From assembly GCA_036635475.1 (NCBI GenBank), contig JAVWQH010000036.1, forward strand, positions 1-17,822: a stretch of DNA of 17,822 bases, written 5' to 3'. Source of the DNA: JAHHUA01 sp036635475. GTDB taxonomy: Bacteria > Bacillota > Clostridia > Oscillospirales > Ruminococcaceae. The translations under genes were made by a program, and so were the position numbers. Shown here one piece after another: positions 1-7,257 of this stretch. Every line of letters begins with the position of its first letter. Positions within the stretch are counted from its first letter, which is position 1. The notes beneath the pieces were generated by a model. The model was not told where the DNA came from and made no database searches. It saw nothing but the letters and a program-made list of their open reading frames with translations.

Positions 1-53
<53 letters not shown>

Positions 54-99
54 ATATTCAGTTTTTGAAAGCACATATTGTGTTCTGACGACAGGTTAT

Positions 100-128
100 A
101 TAATATCAAATAAAACATTACTTGTCAA
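100..128 (-). promoter_or_regulatory. Promoter of the tRNA-Gly gene
   Basis: On the minus strand there is a perfect TTGACA -35 box (128-123), a 17-nt spacer and a TATTAT -10 box (105-100). Transcription would start near 93, about 40 nt upstream of the mature tRNA 5' end at 53, leaving a short leader for RNase P to remove. Confidence 0.8.
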
Positions 129-309
129 CACTTTTTTAAGAAAAAAATTAATATATTTATTTCTTAGTAAAATATATACTTGTTATGTATTTATATAAGA
201 AAAATGTACTAAATTCAACCGCAAAAGCACAATTGCTATATCAATACGTATAAAAGTGTACAGACTATTTATTATATATGCCAAAAAATAAAATAAAACA
301 CTTTAATGT

Positions 310-338
310 TTGTTTTCTGTCTTAAATTATGTTATTAT
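310..338 (+). promoter_or_regulatory. Probable promoter of the SARP regulator
   Basis: TTGTTT (310-315), a 17-nt spacer and TATTAT (333-338) form a plausible sigma-A promoter. The start would be near 345, giving a leader of about 85 nt. The -35 box is weak and the region is AT-rich, so other placements are possible. Confidence 0.45.
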
Positions 339-430
339 ATGGTAAAGATTTTCTGCAATTTTATAAATTTTAATATACAAATCAAAATTAAATATATTAT
401 TTACGTTGCATATGATAGGGAGTTGTATTA

Positions 431-1630
431 ATGAGTGAAAATATATATGGTTCATCTACAGTCATCGTTAAAATGTTTGGAGAATTTTCAATAAGCGGAG
501 ATAAGAATGAATTTATTGTCGATTTAAAAAAACAAGGTCAACTTATAACTATACTTCAGTATATAGTTATAAATCGTAATCGAGCTATAACTGCCAATGA
601 GTTAATTGACCTTATATGGGATAAAGAACAAATAGACAATCCAAACAATGCTTTAAAAAATCTTATATATAGATTAAGAAATTTGCTTGCAGAAAAATTC
701 TCAAGTTCTAATATTGAGTTAATTATACATAAACGTGGCGGTTATATGTGGAATGATACAATAAATACTTTTGTTGATGTTGAAGAATTTGAACATTTTT
801 ATGCTATGTCTCATAATACAGCACAAGCTGTTGATAACCAAATTAAATATTTAACCAAAACAATTGAATGTTATAAAGGAGAGTTTCTTCCTTATAGTAC
901 AGGAATTGATTCAATCAATGACCTTCGTGCAAAATATGAAAAAATGTATATTGATTGTTTGCACAAAAAAGCGGAATTGCTTTGTAAAATAAAAAATTAT
1001 AATAATCTTTTGGAATTTACTAAATATAATTTACAAAACAATATTATTGATGATAAAATGATTTATTATTATTTCTTTGCTCTTATTAATGATGGCAGAT
1101 TATCTGATTTTATCAAAGAATATGAAAAAATCAAAGAAGAATATTTTTATGCGAAACAATTGGACTTCCCAAAAGAAATAAAGAATTTGTACGATGAAGT
1201 TGATGATAAAAGAAAAGATAAAATCAAATGTAATGCAAAAGAATTGATTTCAATTTTAGGCGAAGATGCTGCTGAGGGTGCTTATTATTGTGACTATGAT
1301 GTTTTCAAAAGCTACTATAGATTACAGCTAAGAAATGCTACAAGAAGCAATATTAAAATAGTACTTATGATCGTATCTGTTACTATCACAAATCATAATA
1401 ATATTTCAAATTTGAGCGATATTATGAATTTTGTTATAACCTCCTGTATTGATGCATTAAGAAAAGGCGATGCTGTTTCTCAATTTAGTGATGGACAAAT
1501 TATGACATTAATATATGGTGCTGAGGTTAATAATGTTGAAAAAATATCAAACAGAATAGTGACAAAAATAAGAGAATATTACAGTGTCGATGATGTTCAA
1601 ATAGAATTTAGTGTGCAACAAGTTAATTGA
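431..1630 (+). CDS. SARP/BTAD-family transcriptional regulator with a degenerate GGDEF-like C-terminus
   Basis: This 399-residue protein is probably a cytosolic DNA-binding regulator. Residues 12-108 read as an OmpR-like winged helix, with the typical SARP stretch NALKNLIYRLRNLL at 73-86 and a wing ending in KRGGYMW. Residues 115-258 are helical and match the bacterial transcriptional activator (BTAD) domain. Residues 283-395 resemble a nucleotidyl-cyclase/GGDEF fold: GDAVSQFSDGQIMTLIYG (346-363) sits where active enzymes have DxxxRxGGDEF, but the catalytic residues are gone, so it is probably a sensory or dimerisation module. The AGGGAG site eight bases before the ATG supports the start. The gene is monocistronic, with a tRNA behind it and a convergent gene ahead, so its targets cannot be inferred from its neighbours. 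The domain assignment is from sequence pattern only. Confidence 0.8.
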   Translation: MSENIYGSSTVIVKMFGEFSISGDKNEFIVDLKKQGQLITILQYIVINRNRAITANELIDLIWDKEQIDNPNNALKNLIYRLRNLLAEKFSSSNIELIIHKRGGYMWNDTINTFVDVEEFEHFYAMSHNTAQAVDNQIKYLTKTIECYKGEFLPYSTGIDSINDLRAKYEKMYIDCLHKKAELLCKIKNYNNLLEFTKYNLQNNIIDDKMIYYYFFALINDGRLSDFIKEYEKIKEEYFYAKQLDFPKEIKNLYDEVDDKRKDKIKCNAKELISILGEDAAEGAYYCDYDVFKSYYRLQLRNATRSNIKIVLMIVSVTITNHNNISNLSDIMNFVITSCIDALRKGDAVSQFSDGQIMTLIYGAEVNNVEKISNRIVTKIREYYSVDDVQIEFSVQQVN

Positions 1631-1667
1631 TTAAAATGGCATACAAATAAACTTATTGTCTTGTAAT

Positions 1668-1686
1668 TGATACAATGTTTGTGTCA
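1668..1686 (+). terminator. Weak hairpin downstream of the SARP regulator
   Basis: TGATACAA and TTGTGTCA can form an eight-pair stem (one G-U pair) around a three-base loop, 38 nt after the stop codon. The following bases are AT-rich but not a clean T-run, so termination here is only possible. Confidence 0.25.
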
Positions 1687-1774
1687 TTATGCTTATATTT
1701 GATTATTATTGCTCTATACTAAATGTTTGGGTAACAAAAAAATCTACTGAAAAATTAATAGAAAAATTAGAAAA

Positions 1775-1853
1775 ATAGAGCATAATTTGCGAAAATTCTT
1801 AAAAATGGAATTGATAAATAACCATTTAAAGGAGAACGCAAATTATGCTCTAT
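1775..1853. repeat. Perfect 17-bp inverted repeat with a 45-nt loop
   Basis: ATAGAGCATAATTTGCG (1775-1791) is exactly complementary to 1837-1853. A degenerate direct copy of the outer end, GCTCTATACTAA, lies at 1711-1722 and matches 1847-1858 at 11 of 12 bases. The arm lies between two convergent genes, so it could act as a long transcript-ending hairpin or be the remnant of a small mobile element. There is no obvious T-run and no recognisable transposase fragment. A 15-codon reading frame with an AAAGGAG site starts inside the right arm at 1845, but it is too short to judge. Confidence 0.7.
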
Positions 1854-1886
1854 ATTAATTATATTGAAAAACTATTTGTATGCAAA

Positions 1887-2396
1887 TTATAATTGTCTTT
1901 TCAATAATCGTTGCTTAAATGCCTTTATTCTTTGTCCATATCTGCTTGTTACAATAATTCCGCAAATCACCATACCCCCTGCTGCTCCTTGTGCAAATTC
2001 AGATATAGCGCTCAAAAAATAAATTTGAGTAAGTTCAGTGTGATTGATTAATTGAGATATAAACCAAAGTATTGCACCTACCAATAATAACCAGTTGATA
2101 TTTTTTGTGTATTGTTGGGTTTGGGTACTTGTGTAATCTGCTGCCTTTAATACAGTATCTTCTAATTCTTTATTCATTTGTTTGCTCTCCCTTTCTCCTT
2201 CAAGCAGTTCACGAAGTTCAATTTTGTAATAATCGGACAGTTGAATTAAAATGTCCAAGTCCGGCATATTGTTTCCGTTTTCCCATCGTGACACCGTTCT
2301 ATTGGATACATTTACAATTTCCGCCAATTGCTCCTGTGTAAGTCCGTTTTCTTTTCGGAGTACCTTTAGAAATTCTCCTATTTTTTGTTGGTTCAT
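1887..2396 (-). CDS. XRE-family helix-turn-helix regulator with two membrane segments
   Basis: The 169-residue product starts with a canonical Cro/C1-type HTH at residues 6-60, including LTQEQLAEIVNVSNRTVSRWE and the MPDLDIL stretch typical of Clostridial XRE regulators. A charged linker (65-95) leads to two hydrophobic segments at about 101-118 and 130-150, then a basic tail. It is therefore probably a membrane-anchored DNA-binding protein. AAAGGAGG lies 11 nt before the ATG, which supports the start. The gene is divergent from the ABC exporter that begins 595 nt away, so regulation of that exporter is possible but not shown. The family is clear; the ligand and targets are unknown. Confidence 0.85.
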   Translation of the reverse strand: MNQQKIGEFLKVLRKENGLTQEQLAEIVNVSNRTVSRWENGNNMPDLDILIQLSDYYKIELRELLEGERESKQMNKELEDTVLKAADYTSTQTQQYTKNINWLLLVGAILWFISQLINHTELTQIYFLSAISEFAQGAAGGMVICGIIVTSRYGQRIKAFKQRLLKRQL

Positions 2397-2556
2397 ATAA
2401 ACGTTATCCTCCTTTCGAGAAAAAGCATATCAAATATTAATGTAAATAAACACGACACAAAGGGAGAAATGCTGTATTTATCTAGCGGACATATTCTGTC
2501 TGCCTATAAATTCGGTTTAGTAAGCAAGTTTTTACCATATAAACTGCATATAGCGG

Positions 2557-2608
2557 TGCAAAAAAATATTACAACTTTTTCGCAAAACTTTTGCGTAGCA
2601 CTTTTGCA
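2557..2608. repeat. Nested inverted repeats
   Basis: The inner palindrome CGCAAAACTTTTGCG (2581-2595) has perfect seven-base arms around a single C. It is enclosed by a second pair, TGCAAAA (2557-2563) and TTTTGCA (2602-2608). The arrangement could be an operator or a small hairpin. It is not followed by a T-run on either strand. Confidence 0.5.
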
Positions 2609-2679
2609 ATAGAAATATATTTTAAATATCATACCACTTTTAGCTTAAATTTTCCACTGTAAATTGTTGATTTTAGCAG

Positions 2680-2688
2680 TGCTATAAT
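2680..2688 (+). promoter_or_regulatory. Possible extended -10 element upstream of the ABC exporter
   Basis: TGCTATAAT is a perfect extended -10 motif. It has no good -35 box at the usual distance. CACTG (2655-2659) and CAGTG (2677-2681) form an inverted pair that abuts it, so this may be a second, regulated promoter ahead of the main one. Confidence 0.35.
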
Positions 2689-2712
2689 TGTAAATTATAT
2701 CCTATTTCTTTG

Positions 2713-2741
2713 TTGACTTAACTGATATAACATAGTACAAT
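2713..2741 (+). promoter_or_regulatory. Main promoter of the ABC exporter operon
   Basis: TTGACT (2713-2718), a 17-nt spacer and TACAAT (2736-2741) make a near-consensus sigma-A promoter. Transcription would begin near 2748, leaving an untranslated leader of about 240 nt before the ATPase start codon at 2991. Confidence 0.75.
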
Positions 2742-2773
2742 ATAAGGACTTTATGGATTAATATGTTAGATTA

Positions 2774-2980
2774 GTGATTATTACTTGTGATTGTGTATAT
2801 TCATTAATTAAAAGCCGCAATACTTCAAGTTGTGAATTGATTATCCGTTGGTTTAGACAAATAGCAAGTGGTTTTCGCTGCAAAAAAGTTGAAATCAAGT
2901 CAATAAGTTTTCTGTCACCTGTTGAAAAATCTTTATATCAAAAAGGCAGACAGATTTATATAAAATCAAAATTAAAGTGA
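2774..2980 (+). CDS. Doubtful 68-codon reading frame in the exporter leader
   Basis: I do not recognise this product. The frame opens after a stop codon at 2759-2761 and offers only a GTG start (2774) without a convincing ribosome binding site. The residues are basic, with three cysteines near the start and a lysine-rich end (IYIKSKLK). It lies wholly within the predicted transcript of the exporter operon and ends 10 nt before the ATPase start, so its stop overlaps that gene's ribosome binding site. It could be a small coupled leader protein, a decayed gene fragment, or chance. Confidence 0.2.
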   Translation: MIITCDCVYSLIKSRNTSSCELIIRWFRQIASGFRCKKVEIKSISFLSPVEKSLYQKGRQIYIKSKLK

Positions 2981-2990
2981 GGTTTCATTA

Positions 2991-3932
2991 ATGATTAAAG
3001 TGAAAAATTTAGTAAAAGATTATGAAATCGTAAAAAGAGAACATATTTTTAGCAAAAAGAATATCCAAACAGTCAATGCGATAAAAAATATTGACTTCAC
3101 TATTAATGATGGCGAAGCTGTTGGTTTAATTGGATTAAATGGTGCAGGTAAAACCACATTAATAAAAATGCTCACAGGGATACTAACTCCAACCAATGGA
3201 GAAATCGAAATAAATGGATTTATCCCTCGAAAAAGAAACAAGGAATATTTATCTCAAATTGGAGTTTTTATGGGTCAACGCTCCAGTCTTTTTTATGATA
3301 TTGACTTAAAATATTCTTTTGAATACAATAAAGAAATTTATAAAATTTCCGATGAAGAATACGCAAGAGTTATAGACGAATTAGATGGCGTAATGGGGAT
3401 AAAAGAATTAATGGATACTCCTGTGAGGAAGCTGTCTTTTGGACAACGCATAAAAGCACAAATGGCTTGCTCAATATTACATATGCCTAAAATAGTTTTT
3501 TTAGATGAACCAACAATAGGATTGGATATTTTAGTAAAGGAAAATATTGTTGATTTTATAAATTTTTTGAACAAAAAATATGGTACAACATTTTTATTAA
3601 CTAGCCATGAGCTTGATACTATTGAAAAATGTTGTGAAAGAATTATTGTTTTGAAAAACGGAAAAATTATATATGATGGCAAAATAGATACATTTAATGA
3701 TAATGAAGATTATCGTAAAATAGCGGTTAATAAAAAAGTATATCAAGAAAATAAATTTGATTTTGAAAATGTGGTAGAAACAGATACAAATATGGAATTT
3801 ATAATAAACATAAAAGAAAATGATTATAGCGAGATTTTTAGTCATTTAATATTTACAGATTTTACAATTGAAAAGCTTTCATTGGAAGATATAATTAAAA
3901 AAATGGAGAAAAATCAAAATGAAATTATTTAA
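2991..3932 (+). CDS. ABC exporter ATP-binding subunit (ABC-2/DUF990-associated type)
   Basis: This 313-residue cytosolic ATPase powers the two permeases encoded next. Walker A is GLNGAGKTT (48-56), the Q-loop glutamine is in MGQRS (about 96), the signature is LSFGQ (148-152), Walker B is IVFLDEP (168-174) and the switch histidine is H206 in TSH. The C-terminal 80 residues form an accessory domain usual for this class. The N-terminal extension, with KNLVKDYEIV and a longer-than-usual insertion before the first strand, resembles the COG4586 group rather than simple NatA proteins. GAGG eight or so bases before the ATG supports the start. Its end overlaps the next gene by 14 nt, which implies translational coupling. 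The exported substrate cannot be told from sequence. Confidence 0.9.
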   Translation: MIKVKNLVKDYEIVKREHIFSKKNIQTVNAIKNIDFTINDGEAVGLIGLNGAGKTTLIKMLTGILTPTNGEIEINGFIPRKRNKEYLSQIGVFMGQRSSLFYDIDLKYSFEYNKEIYKISDEEYARVIDELDGVMGIKELMDTPVRKLSFGQRIKAQMACSILHMPKIVFLDEPTIGLDILVKENIVDFINFLNKKYGTTFLLTSHELDTIEKCCERIIVLKNGKIIYDGKIDTFNDNEDYRKIAVNKKVYQENKFDFENVVETDTNMEFIINIKENDYSEIFSHLIFTDFTIEKLSLEDIIKKMEKNQNEII

Positions 3933-4683
3933 TAAAGCAATTGATATATCCATAAAAAAGATGTTGTCCTATCATAATGAAATTTATATGGTTTTTATAA
4001 ATTCACTATTATCGGTATTAACAACAATACTATTTTGGAAAATACTTTTTAATAATATGTCCTCTTTTGCTTATAGTAACGCATTTATTTACATTTTGGC
4101 TATGGTTGGACTCATTTCTGACGGTCTCAGCGAGGTGTTTTTCGGACTTAGGGATTTTGAATATTTAGTTGTAGATGGTTCTTTGGATTCATATTTATAT
4201 AAGCCTAAAAACCCATTATATCTAATAATTATTGAAAGAATTCCGGTTATCCCCCTAATCCAAAAAACGGTATTGGGCATTATAGGTTTGACGTATGTAT
4301 TTATGAAATTCAATGTGCAAATTTCATTTTTAAACCTAATATATGCTATCTTTTTTATGGCATTGGGAATAGTTTACTACCATTTAGTATATGGAATATT
4401 CACTTTATTTTCGCTAATTTATGAAAAAATATCTTCCATTAGAGATTTAATTTTTCAGTTTAATGAGAGCAAAAAATATCCTATAACAATTTTCCCAAAG
4501 TTTCTGGTAAATTTTTTAACTTATGTCGTGCCAATGAGCCTTGTTGCCTATTATCCAACAGTAATTTTGTTAGGGATAGAGGAAAGTTTGCCCAAGATGT
4601 TCTTTTCATTGCCGATAGTTTTAATTCTAGCTACTGTAACTTATAAAAAATGTATGAATAAATATTCATCTAATGGAGGTTAG
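3919..4683 (+). CDS. ABC exporter permease 1 (DUF990/ABC-2 type)
   Basis: The 254-residue protein is an integral membrane subunit with about six hydrophobic segments (roughly 23-42, 55-75, 108-130, 135-168, 195-220 and 225-243). The motif VDGSLDSYLYKPKNPL (85-100) between the second and third segments corresponds to the G-x-LD-x-x-L-x-(K/R)P loop typical of this permease family and probably contacts the ATPase. The start lies inside the ATPase gene, with GGAG 10 nt upstream. It is expected to pair with the next permease as a heterodimer. Family membership is fairly sure; the substrate is unknown. Confidence 0.85.
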   Translation: MKLFNKAIDISIKKMLSYHNEIYMVFINSLLSVLTTILFWKILFNNMSSFAYSNAFIYILAMVGLISDGLSEVFFGLRDFEYLVVDGSLDSYLYKPKNPLYLIIIERIPVIPLIQKTVLGIIGLTYVFMKFNVQISFLNLIYAIFFMALGIVYYHLVYGIFTLFSLIYEKISSIRDLIFQFNESKKYPITIFPKFLVNFLTYVVPMSLVAYYPTVILLGIEESLPKMFFSLPIVLILATVTYKKCMNKYSSNGG

Positions 4684-4691
4684 AGGTTAAA

Positions 4692-5453
4692 TTGAAAAAG
4701 TATTTTAAAGGATTTATCTTAGAATTTAAAAAAGCAAAAGAATATTTTTTGTGTTTTGTATCGTCGTTATTTTACACACCTATTTCTATACTGATATATT
4801 ATTTCCTATTTAAGTTTATAATAAACGGCAGCACAGGTTTCTCAATGACTTTAAATGAAATATTAATATATTATGCTGTAGTACTATTTATAAAATCCAC
4901 TATAACTCACTCAATGGCGGAAGTTTACTATGTTTTTAGCGATATAAATGATGGCGATTTGGATTTATGGTTGACTAAACCTGTTTACTATCCTCTTGTC
5001 AGATATTTTCGTTCTTTGGGAAGTGTTGCTGTCACAATCCCCAGCGGTATACTTTTTCTATTAATAATTTTAATAGGAAAATATAGTATAATTAATATTG
5101 GACTATTCTTAATATCTGTCTTTTTAGGATTTACATTATTGTTTTTTGTTATGTTTATATTAGGCAGTTTAACATTTTGGCTTAAAAATGTTTTGAGTTT
5201 AAGAGATATTTTTTGGTGCGTTTTAGCTTTCTTTTCGGGAGAAGTAATACCATTAAACTTAATTTCAAATGAAACTTCTTTTTTACTAATGAACCCACTA
5301 GCCGGTGTATATTTTCTTCCAACTGAAGTTTTAAAAGCTCAAAACCCAATTTATATTTTAGCAATTCAATTTATGTATGTTGTTTTCTTTATGGTGGTAT
5401 CATTTTTGGTTTTTAAATTAGGAATTGTTAAATATGAATCCCAAGGCGGATAG
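4692..5453 (+). CDS. ABC exporter permease 2 (DUF990/ABC-2 type)
   Basis: The 253-residue membrane protein has about six hydrophobic segments and carries the same family loop as its partner, NDGDLDLWLTKPVYY at 87-101. It matches the second permease (COG3694-like) of these three-gene exporters. Translation appears to begin at a TTG codon: AGAGGT lies just before it, no ATG is available near the expected N-terminus, and the sequence MKKYFKGFILEFKKAKEY is a sensible cytosolic start. It follows permease 1 with an 8-nt gap and is the last gene before the terminator. Confidence 0.83.
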   Translation: MKKYFKGFILEFKKAKEYFLCFVSSLFYTPISILIYYFLFKFIINGSTGFSMTLNEILIYYAVVLFIKSTITHSMAEVYYVFSDINDGDLDLWLTKPVYYPLVRYFRSLGSVAVTIPSGILFLLIILIGKYSIINIGLFLISVFLGFTLLFFVMFILGSLTFWLKNVLSLRDIFWCVLAFFSGEVIPLNLISNETSFLLMNPLAGVYFLPTEVLKAQNPIYILAIQFMYVVFFMVVSFLVFKLGIVKYESQGG

Positions 5454-5465
5454 TTACATATTAAA

Positions 5466-5509
5466 TAAAACAAGACGGTTGAGGCAATTGCCCTGACCGT
5501 CTTGTTTTA
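5466..5509. terminator. Bidirectional intrinsic terminator between the ABC exporter and bioY
   Basis: TAAAACAAGACGGT (5466-5479) pairs perfectly with ACCGTCTTGTTTTA (5496-5509) around a 16-nt loop that itself contains GGCAATTGCC. The A-rich left arm and T-rich right arm make it work in both directions. It sits between the convergent ends of permease 2 and bioY. Confidence 0.92.
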
Positions 5510-5561
5510 TGTTATAGAAAAATATATACATAAAATCGAACTATAGAATTAAAGCTTATTT

Positions 5562-6092
5562 TTATATTTTAATTGAAATACGTTTTTTTATTTTTGCTGC
5601 AAGATAATATGAAAATACGGCTTTCATAATATCAGGGATTATGAATGGAAAAACGCATAAACTAAGTGCAGCAAATAAATCACTGTTTGTTAAAAACATA
5701 AACCAAATAGTCCCTATGGCGTAACAAATAATCAGACCAACAGCCATACCTATTGTAATGCACCATAATTTATTCTTAATTTTATATGACAATGCTATTA
5801 TAAAAGAGATGGCCATATATCCCAATAAATACCCACCTGTTTTGCCGAATAAAGTTGTTGCACCTGCACCAAATGAGGCAAAAACAGGTATTCCGATAGC
5901 ACCAATTGTGATATAAAGTAACATCGAACCGAATGCCCATATAGGCTTTAACATCAGCCCCGCCAAAAAAGCTCCCATTATGCCAAGGGAAAATGGAACA
6001 GGACCGATAGGTATTGCAATTTGTGCCAAAACAGCAGTAATTGCTGCGAACAAAGAGGTTAAAACTAAATTTTTTGTAATTGATTTATTCAT
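5562..6092 (-). CDS. bioY: BioY, substrate-binding subunit of an ECF biotin transporter
   Basis: The 176-residue membrane protein captures biotin and normally works with the shared ECF energising module (two ATPases and EcfT), none of which is in this window. It has about six hydrophobic segments. The BioY hallmark is clear: GAIGIPVFASFGAG (64-77) followed by LFGKTGGYLLG (81-91), plus the N-terminal QIAIPIGPVPFSL stretch. AAGGTGA five bases before the ATG fixes the start. The gene lies 15 nt downstream of birA on the same strand and shares its BirA-controlled promoter, so it should be induced when biotin is scarce. Confidence 0.96.
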   Translation of the reverse strand: MNKSITKNLVLTSLFAAITAVLAQIAIPIGPVPFSLGIMGAFLAGLMLKPIWAFGSMLLYITIGAIGIPVFASFGAGATTLFGKTGGYLLGYMAISFIIALSYKIKNKLWCITIGMAVGLIICYAIGTIWFMFLTNSDLFAALSLCVFPFIIPDIMKAVFSYYLAAKIKKRISIKI

Positions 6093-6107
6093 AATTTCAC
6101 CTTTAAT

Positions 6108-7079
6108 TTATTGATTGAGTTTAATGCTGACTTCACCACAGATTAATTCCTTAATCCTTTTGTCTTGCAGTTGGATTAACAAATGCCCCTCATTAGTAAT
6201 ATCTATAGCTTTTGCCAAATATTGTGCGTTAGTTTCTGTAACATTAATTTCTTTTCCGATTATAATGTTGTTTTTATGGTAATAATCCATAAAAGATTTA
6301 TTGGGAAAATCATCGACTATTTTCATAACTTCGTTAACGATTGTTGCAGCTAAACGGCAACGTGAAATTATTTCGTTTTCCTCAAATATATAGGTTGCAA
6401 TATCGCTTATATCCTGTTCAAACCCGCCTTTTGGCTCATATAAATTGATACCAATGCCAACTACAATATATTCAAACATACCTGTTTCAAAATCAGTACT
6501 TCCTTCGCAAAGTATGCCGCCGCATTTCTTGCCACCTTTATATAAATCATTAACCCATTTAATTTGAAGGGATTTACCTGAAATGATTTCTATTGCTTTG
6601 CAAACGGCAACTGAAACGCCACTGGTTATAAGTGATATGGAGTTTAAAGCTTTGACATTTCTTAAAATGATTGAAATGTAAATACCACTATCAGGCGGAC
6701 TGGAGAATTTACGTCCTAATCGTCCTTTGCCCTGTGTTTGCTGATTAGCAATAACGATTGAGCCATGAGCAGCACCTTTTTCCGCAATATTCTTTGCGTA
6801 TATATTAGTTGAATCAATTATATCTTCAACAATAATAGTTGCTTTATCATCATTGAGAAATTGTTTTATGCCCTCAACTGAAAGTATATTGCTTTTTTCG
6901 TCTAAAGTATATCCAATATTGGTGGACGCATTTATCATATATCCATCTTGCTGAAGGGATTTAATAGTTTTCCAAATGGCAGACCTTGATACAGATAAAC
7001 GACTTGCTAAGTTTTCGCCTGATATTGGATAGCCTCTATTAGCTTCCAAAATTTCCAGCAATTTTTGTTTTGTTGTCAT
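6108..7079 (-). CDS. birA: BirA, biotin-protein ligase and biotin operon repressor
   Basis: This 323-residue bifunctional protein makes biotinyl-AMP, attaches biotin to the AccB lysine, and represses transcription when loaded with biotinyl-AMP. Residues 5-60 form a winged helix (HTH_11), so it is the regulatory class of BirA. The ligase core carries QGKGRLGRKF (116-125), the adenylate-binding loop; KWVNDLY (174-180) with the catalytic lysine in GGKKCGGIL; and VGIGIN (207-212). A small C-terminal SH3-like domain ends with ICGEVSI. The KWPND motif has V in place of P, a mild variation. It is transcribed with bioY and divergently from the operon that encodes its substrate AccB. AGGTGA precedes the ATG. 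Confidence 0.96.
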   Translation of the reverse strand: MTTKQKLLEILEANRGYPISGENLASRLSVSRSAIWKTIKSLQQDGYMINASTNIGYTLDEKSNILSVEGIKQFLNDDKATIIVEDIIDSTNIYAKNIAEKGAAHGSIVIANQQTQGKGRLGRKFSSPPDSGIYISIILRNVKALNSISLITSGVSVAVCKAIEIISGKSLQIKWVNDLYKGGKKCGGILCEGSTDFETGMFEYIVVGIGINLYEPKGGFEQDISDIATYIFEENEIISRCRLAATIVNEVMKIVDDFPNKSFMDYYHKNNIIIGKEINVTETNAQYLAKAIDITNEGHLLIQLQDKRIKELICGEVSIKLNQ

Positions 7080-7099
7080 AACAATGTCACCTCAAGGAA

Positions 7100-7128
7100 A
7101 ATATATACCATAAGTTTTGAATTGTCAA
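7100..7128 (-). promoter_or_regulatory. birA-bioY promoter
   Basis: On the minus strand TTGACA (7128-7123), a 17-nt spacer and TATATT (7105-7100) form a near-perfect sigma-A promoter. The start would fall near 7093, almost on the ribosome binding site, so the 5' leader is very short. The -35 box lies inside the right half of the BirA operator. Confidence 0.85.
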
Positions 7129-7154
7129 CCGTTATTTTCTTTTGGGTAAACAAT
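7121..7154 (-). promoter_or_regulatory. BirA operator (biotin box)
   Basis: Read on the minus strand the site is ATTGTTTACC, 14 nt, GGTTGACAAT. The two 10-base arms are complementary at eight positions. This matches the known Bacillota BirA box in half-site sequence and in spacer length. It covers the -35 of the birA promoter, so bound BirA would block RNA polymerase. The distance of about 67 nt to the -35 of the divergent acpP promoter makes a direct effect on that promoter less likely. Confidence 0.85.
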
Positions 7155-7220
7155 CACTTTTGCATAAATAGTTTTAATTGTAAATAAATTGAAAATAATT
7201 AAAATTTTAGAAGTAATTTA

Positions 7221-7249
7221 TTGACATTAGAATTACATTATGCTACTAT
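7221..7249 (+). promoter_or_regulatory. Promoter of the fatty-acid synthesis operon
   Basis: TTGACA (7221-7226), a 17-nt spacer and TACTAT (7244-7249) preceded by TGC (an extended -10) form a strong sigma-A promoter. The upstream 50 nt are almost pure A and T and may act as an UP element. The predicted start is near 7256, with a leader of about 58 nt before acpP. Confidence 0.88.
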
Positions 7250-7257
7250 ATAAGAGA

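Larger units (their letters stand above)
54..430. other. Intergenic region between tRNA-Gly and the SARP regulator
   Basis: This 377-nt stretch is very AT-rich and holds the divergent promoters of its two neighbours. The part between about 129 and 309 shows no supported coding region, convincing hairpin or repeat. Confidence 0.6.
2397..2990. other. Long intergenic region between the XRE regulator and the ABC exporter
   Basis: About 590 nt separate the divergent genes. It contains nested palindromes (2557-2608), an extended -10 element, a strong rightward promoter and a doubtful small reading frame, each listed separately. No clear sigma-A promoter for the XRE gene could be fixed on the minus strand. 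A rightward frame at 2385-2612 overlaps the XRE start and has no coding signature. Confidence 0.5.

Noticed and set aside
1845..1892. A 15-codon peptide with an AAAGGAG site inside the inverted repeat
   Set aside because: It is too short to judge, runs into the convergent XRE gene, and its start codon is part of the repeat arm.
2385..2612. A 75-codon rightward reading frame overlapping the XRE start
   Set aside because: It runs antisense over the XRE ribosome binding site, has no binding site of its own, and its translation shows no protein-like pattern.
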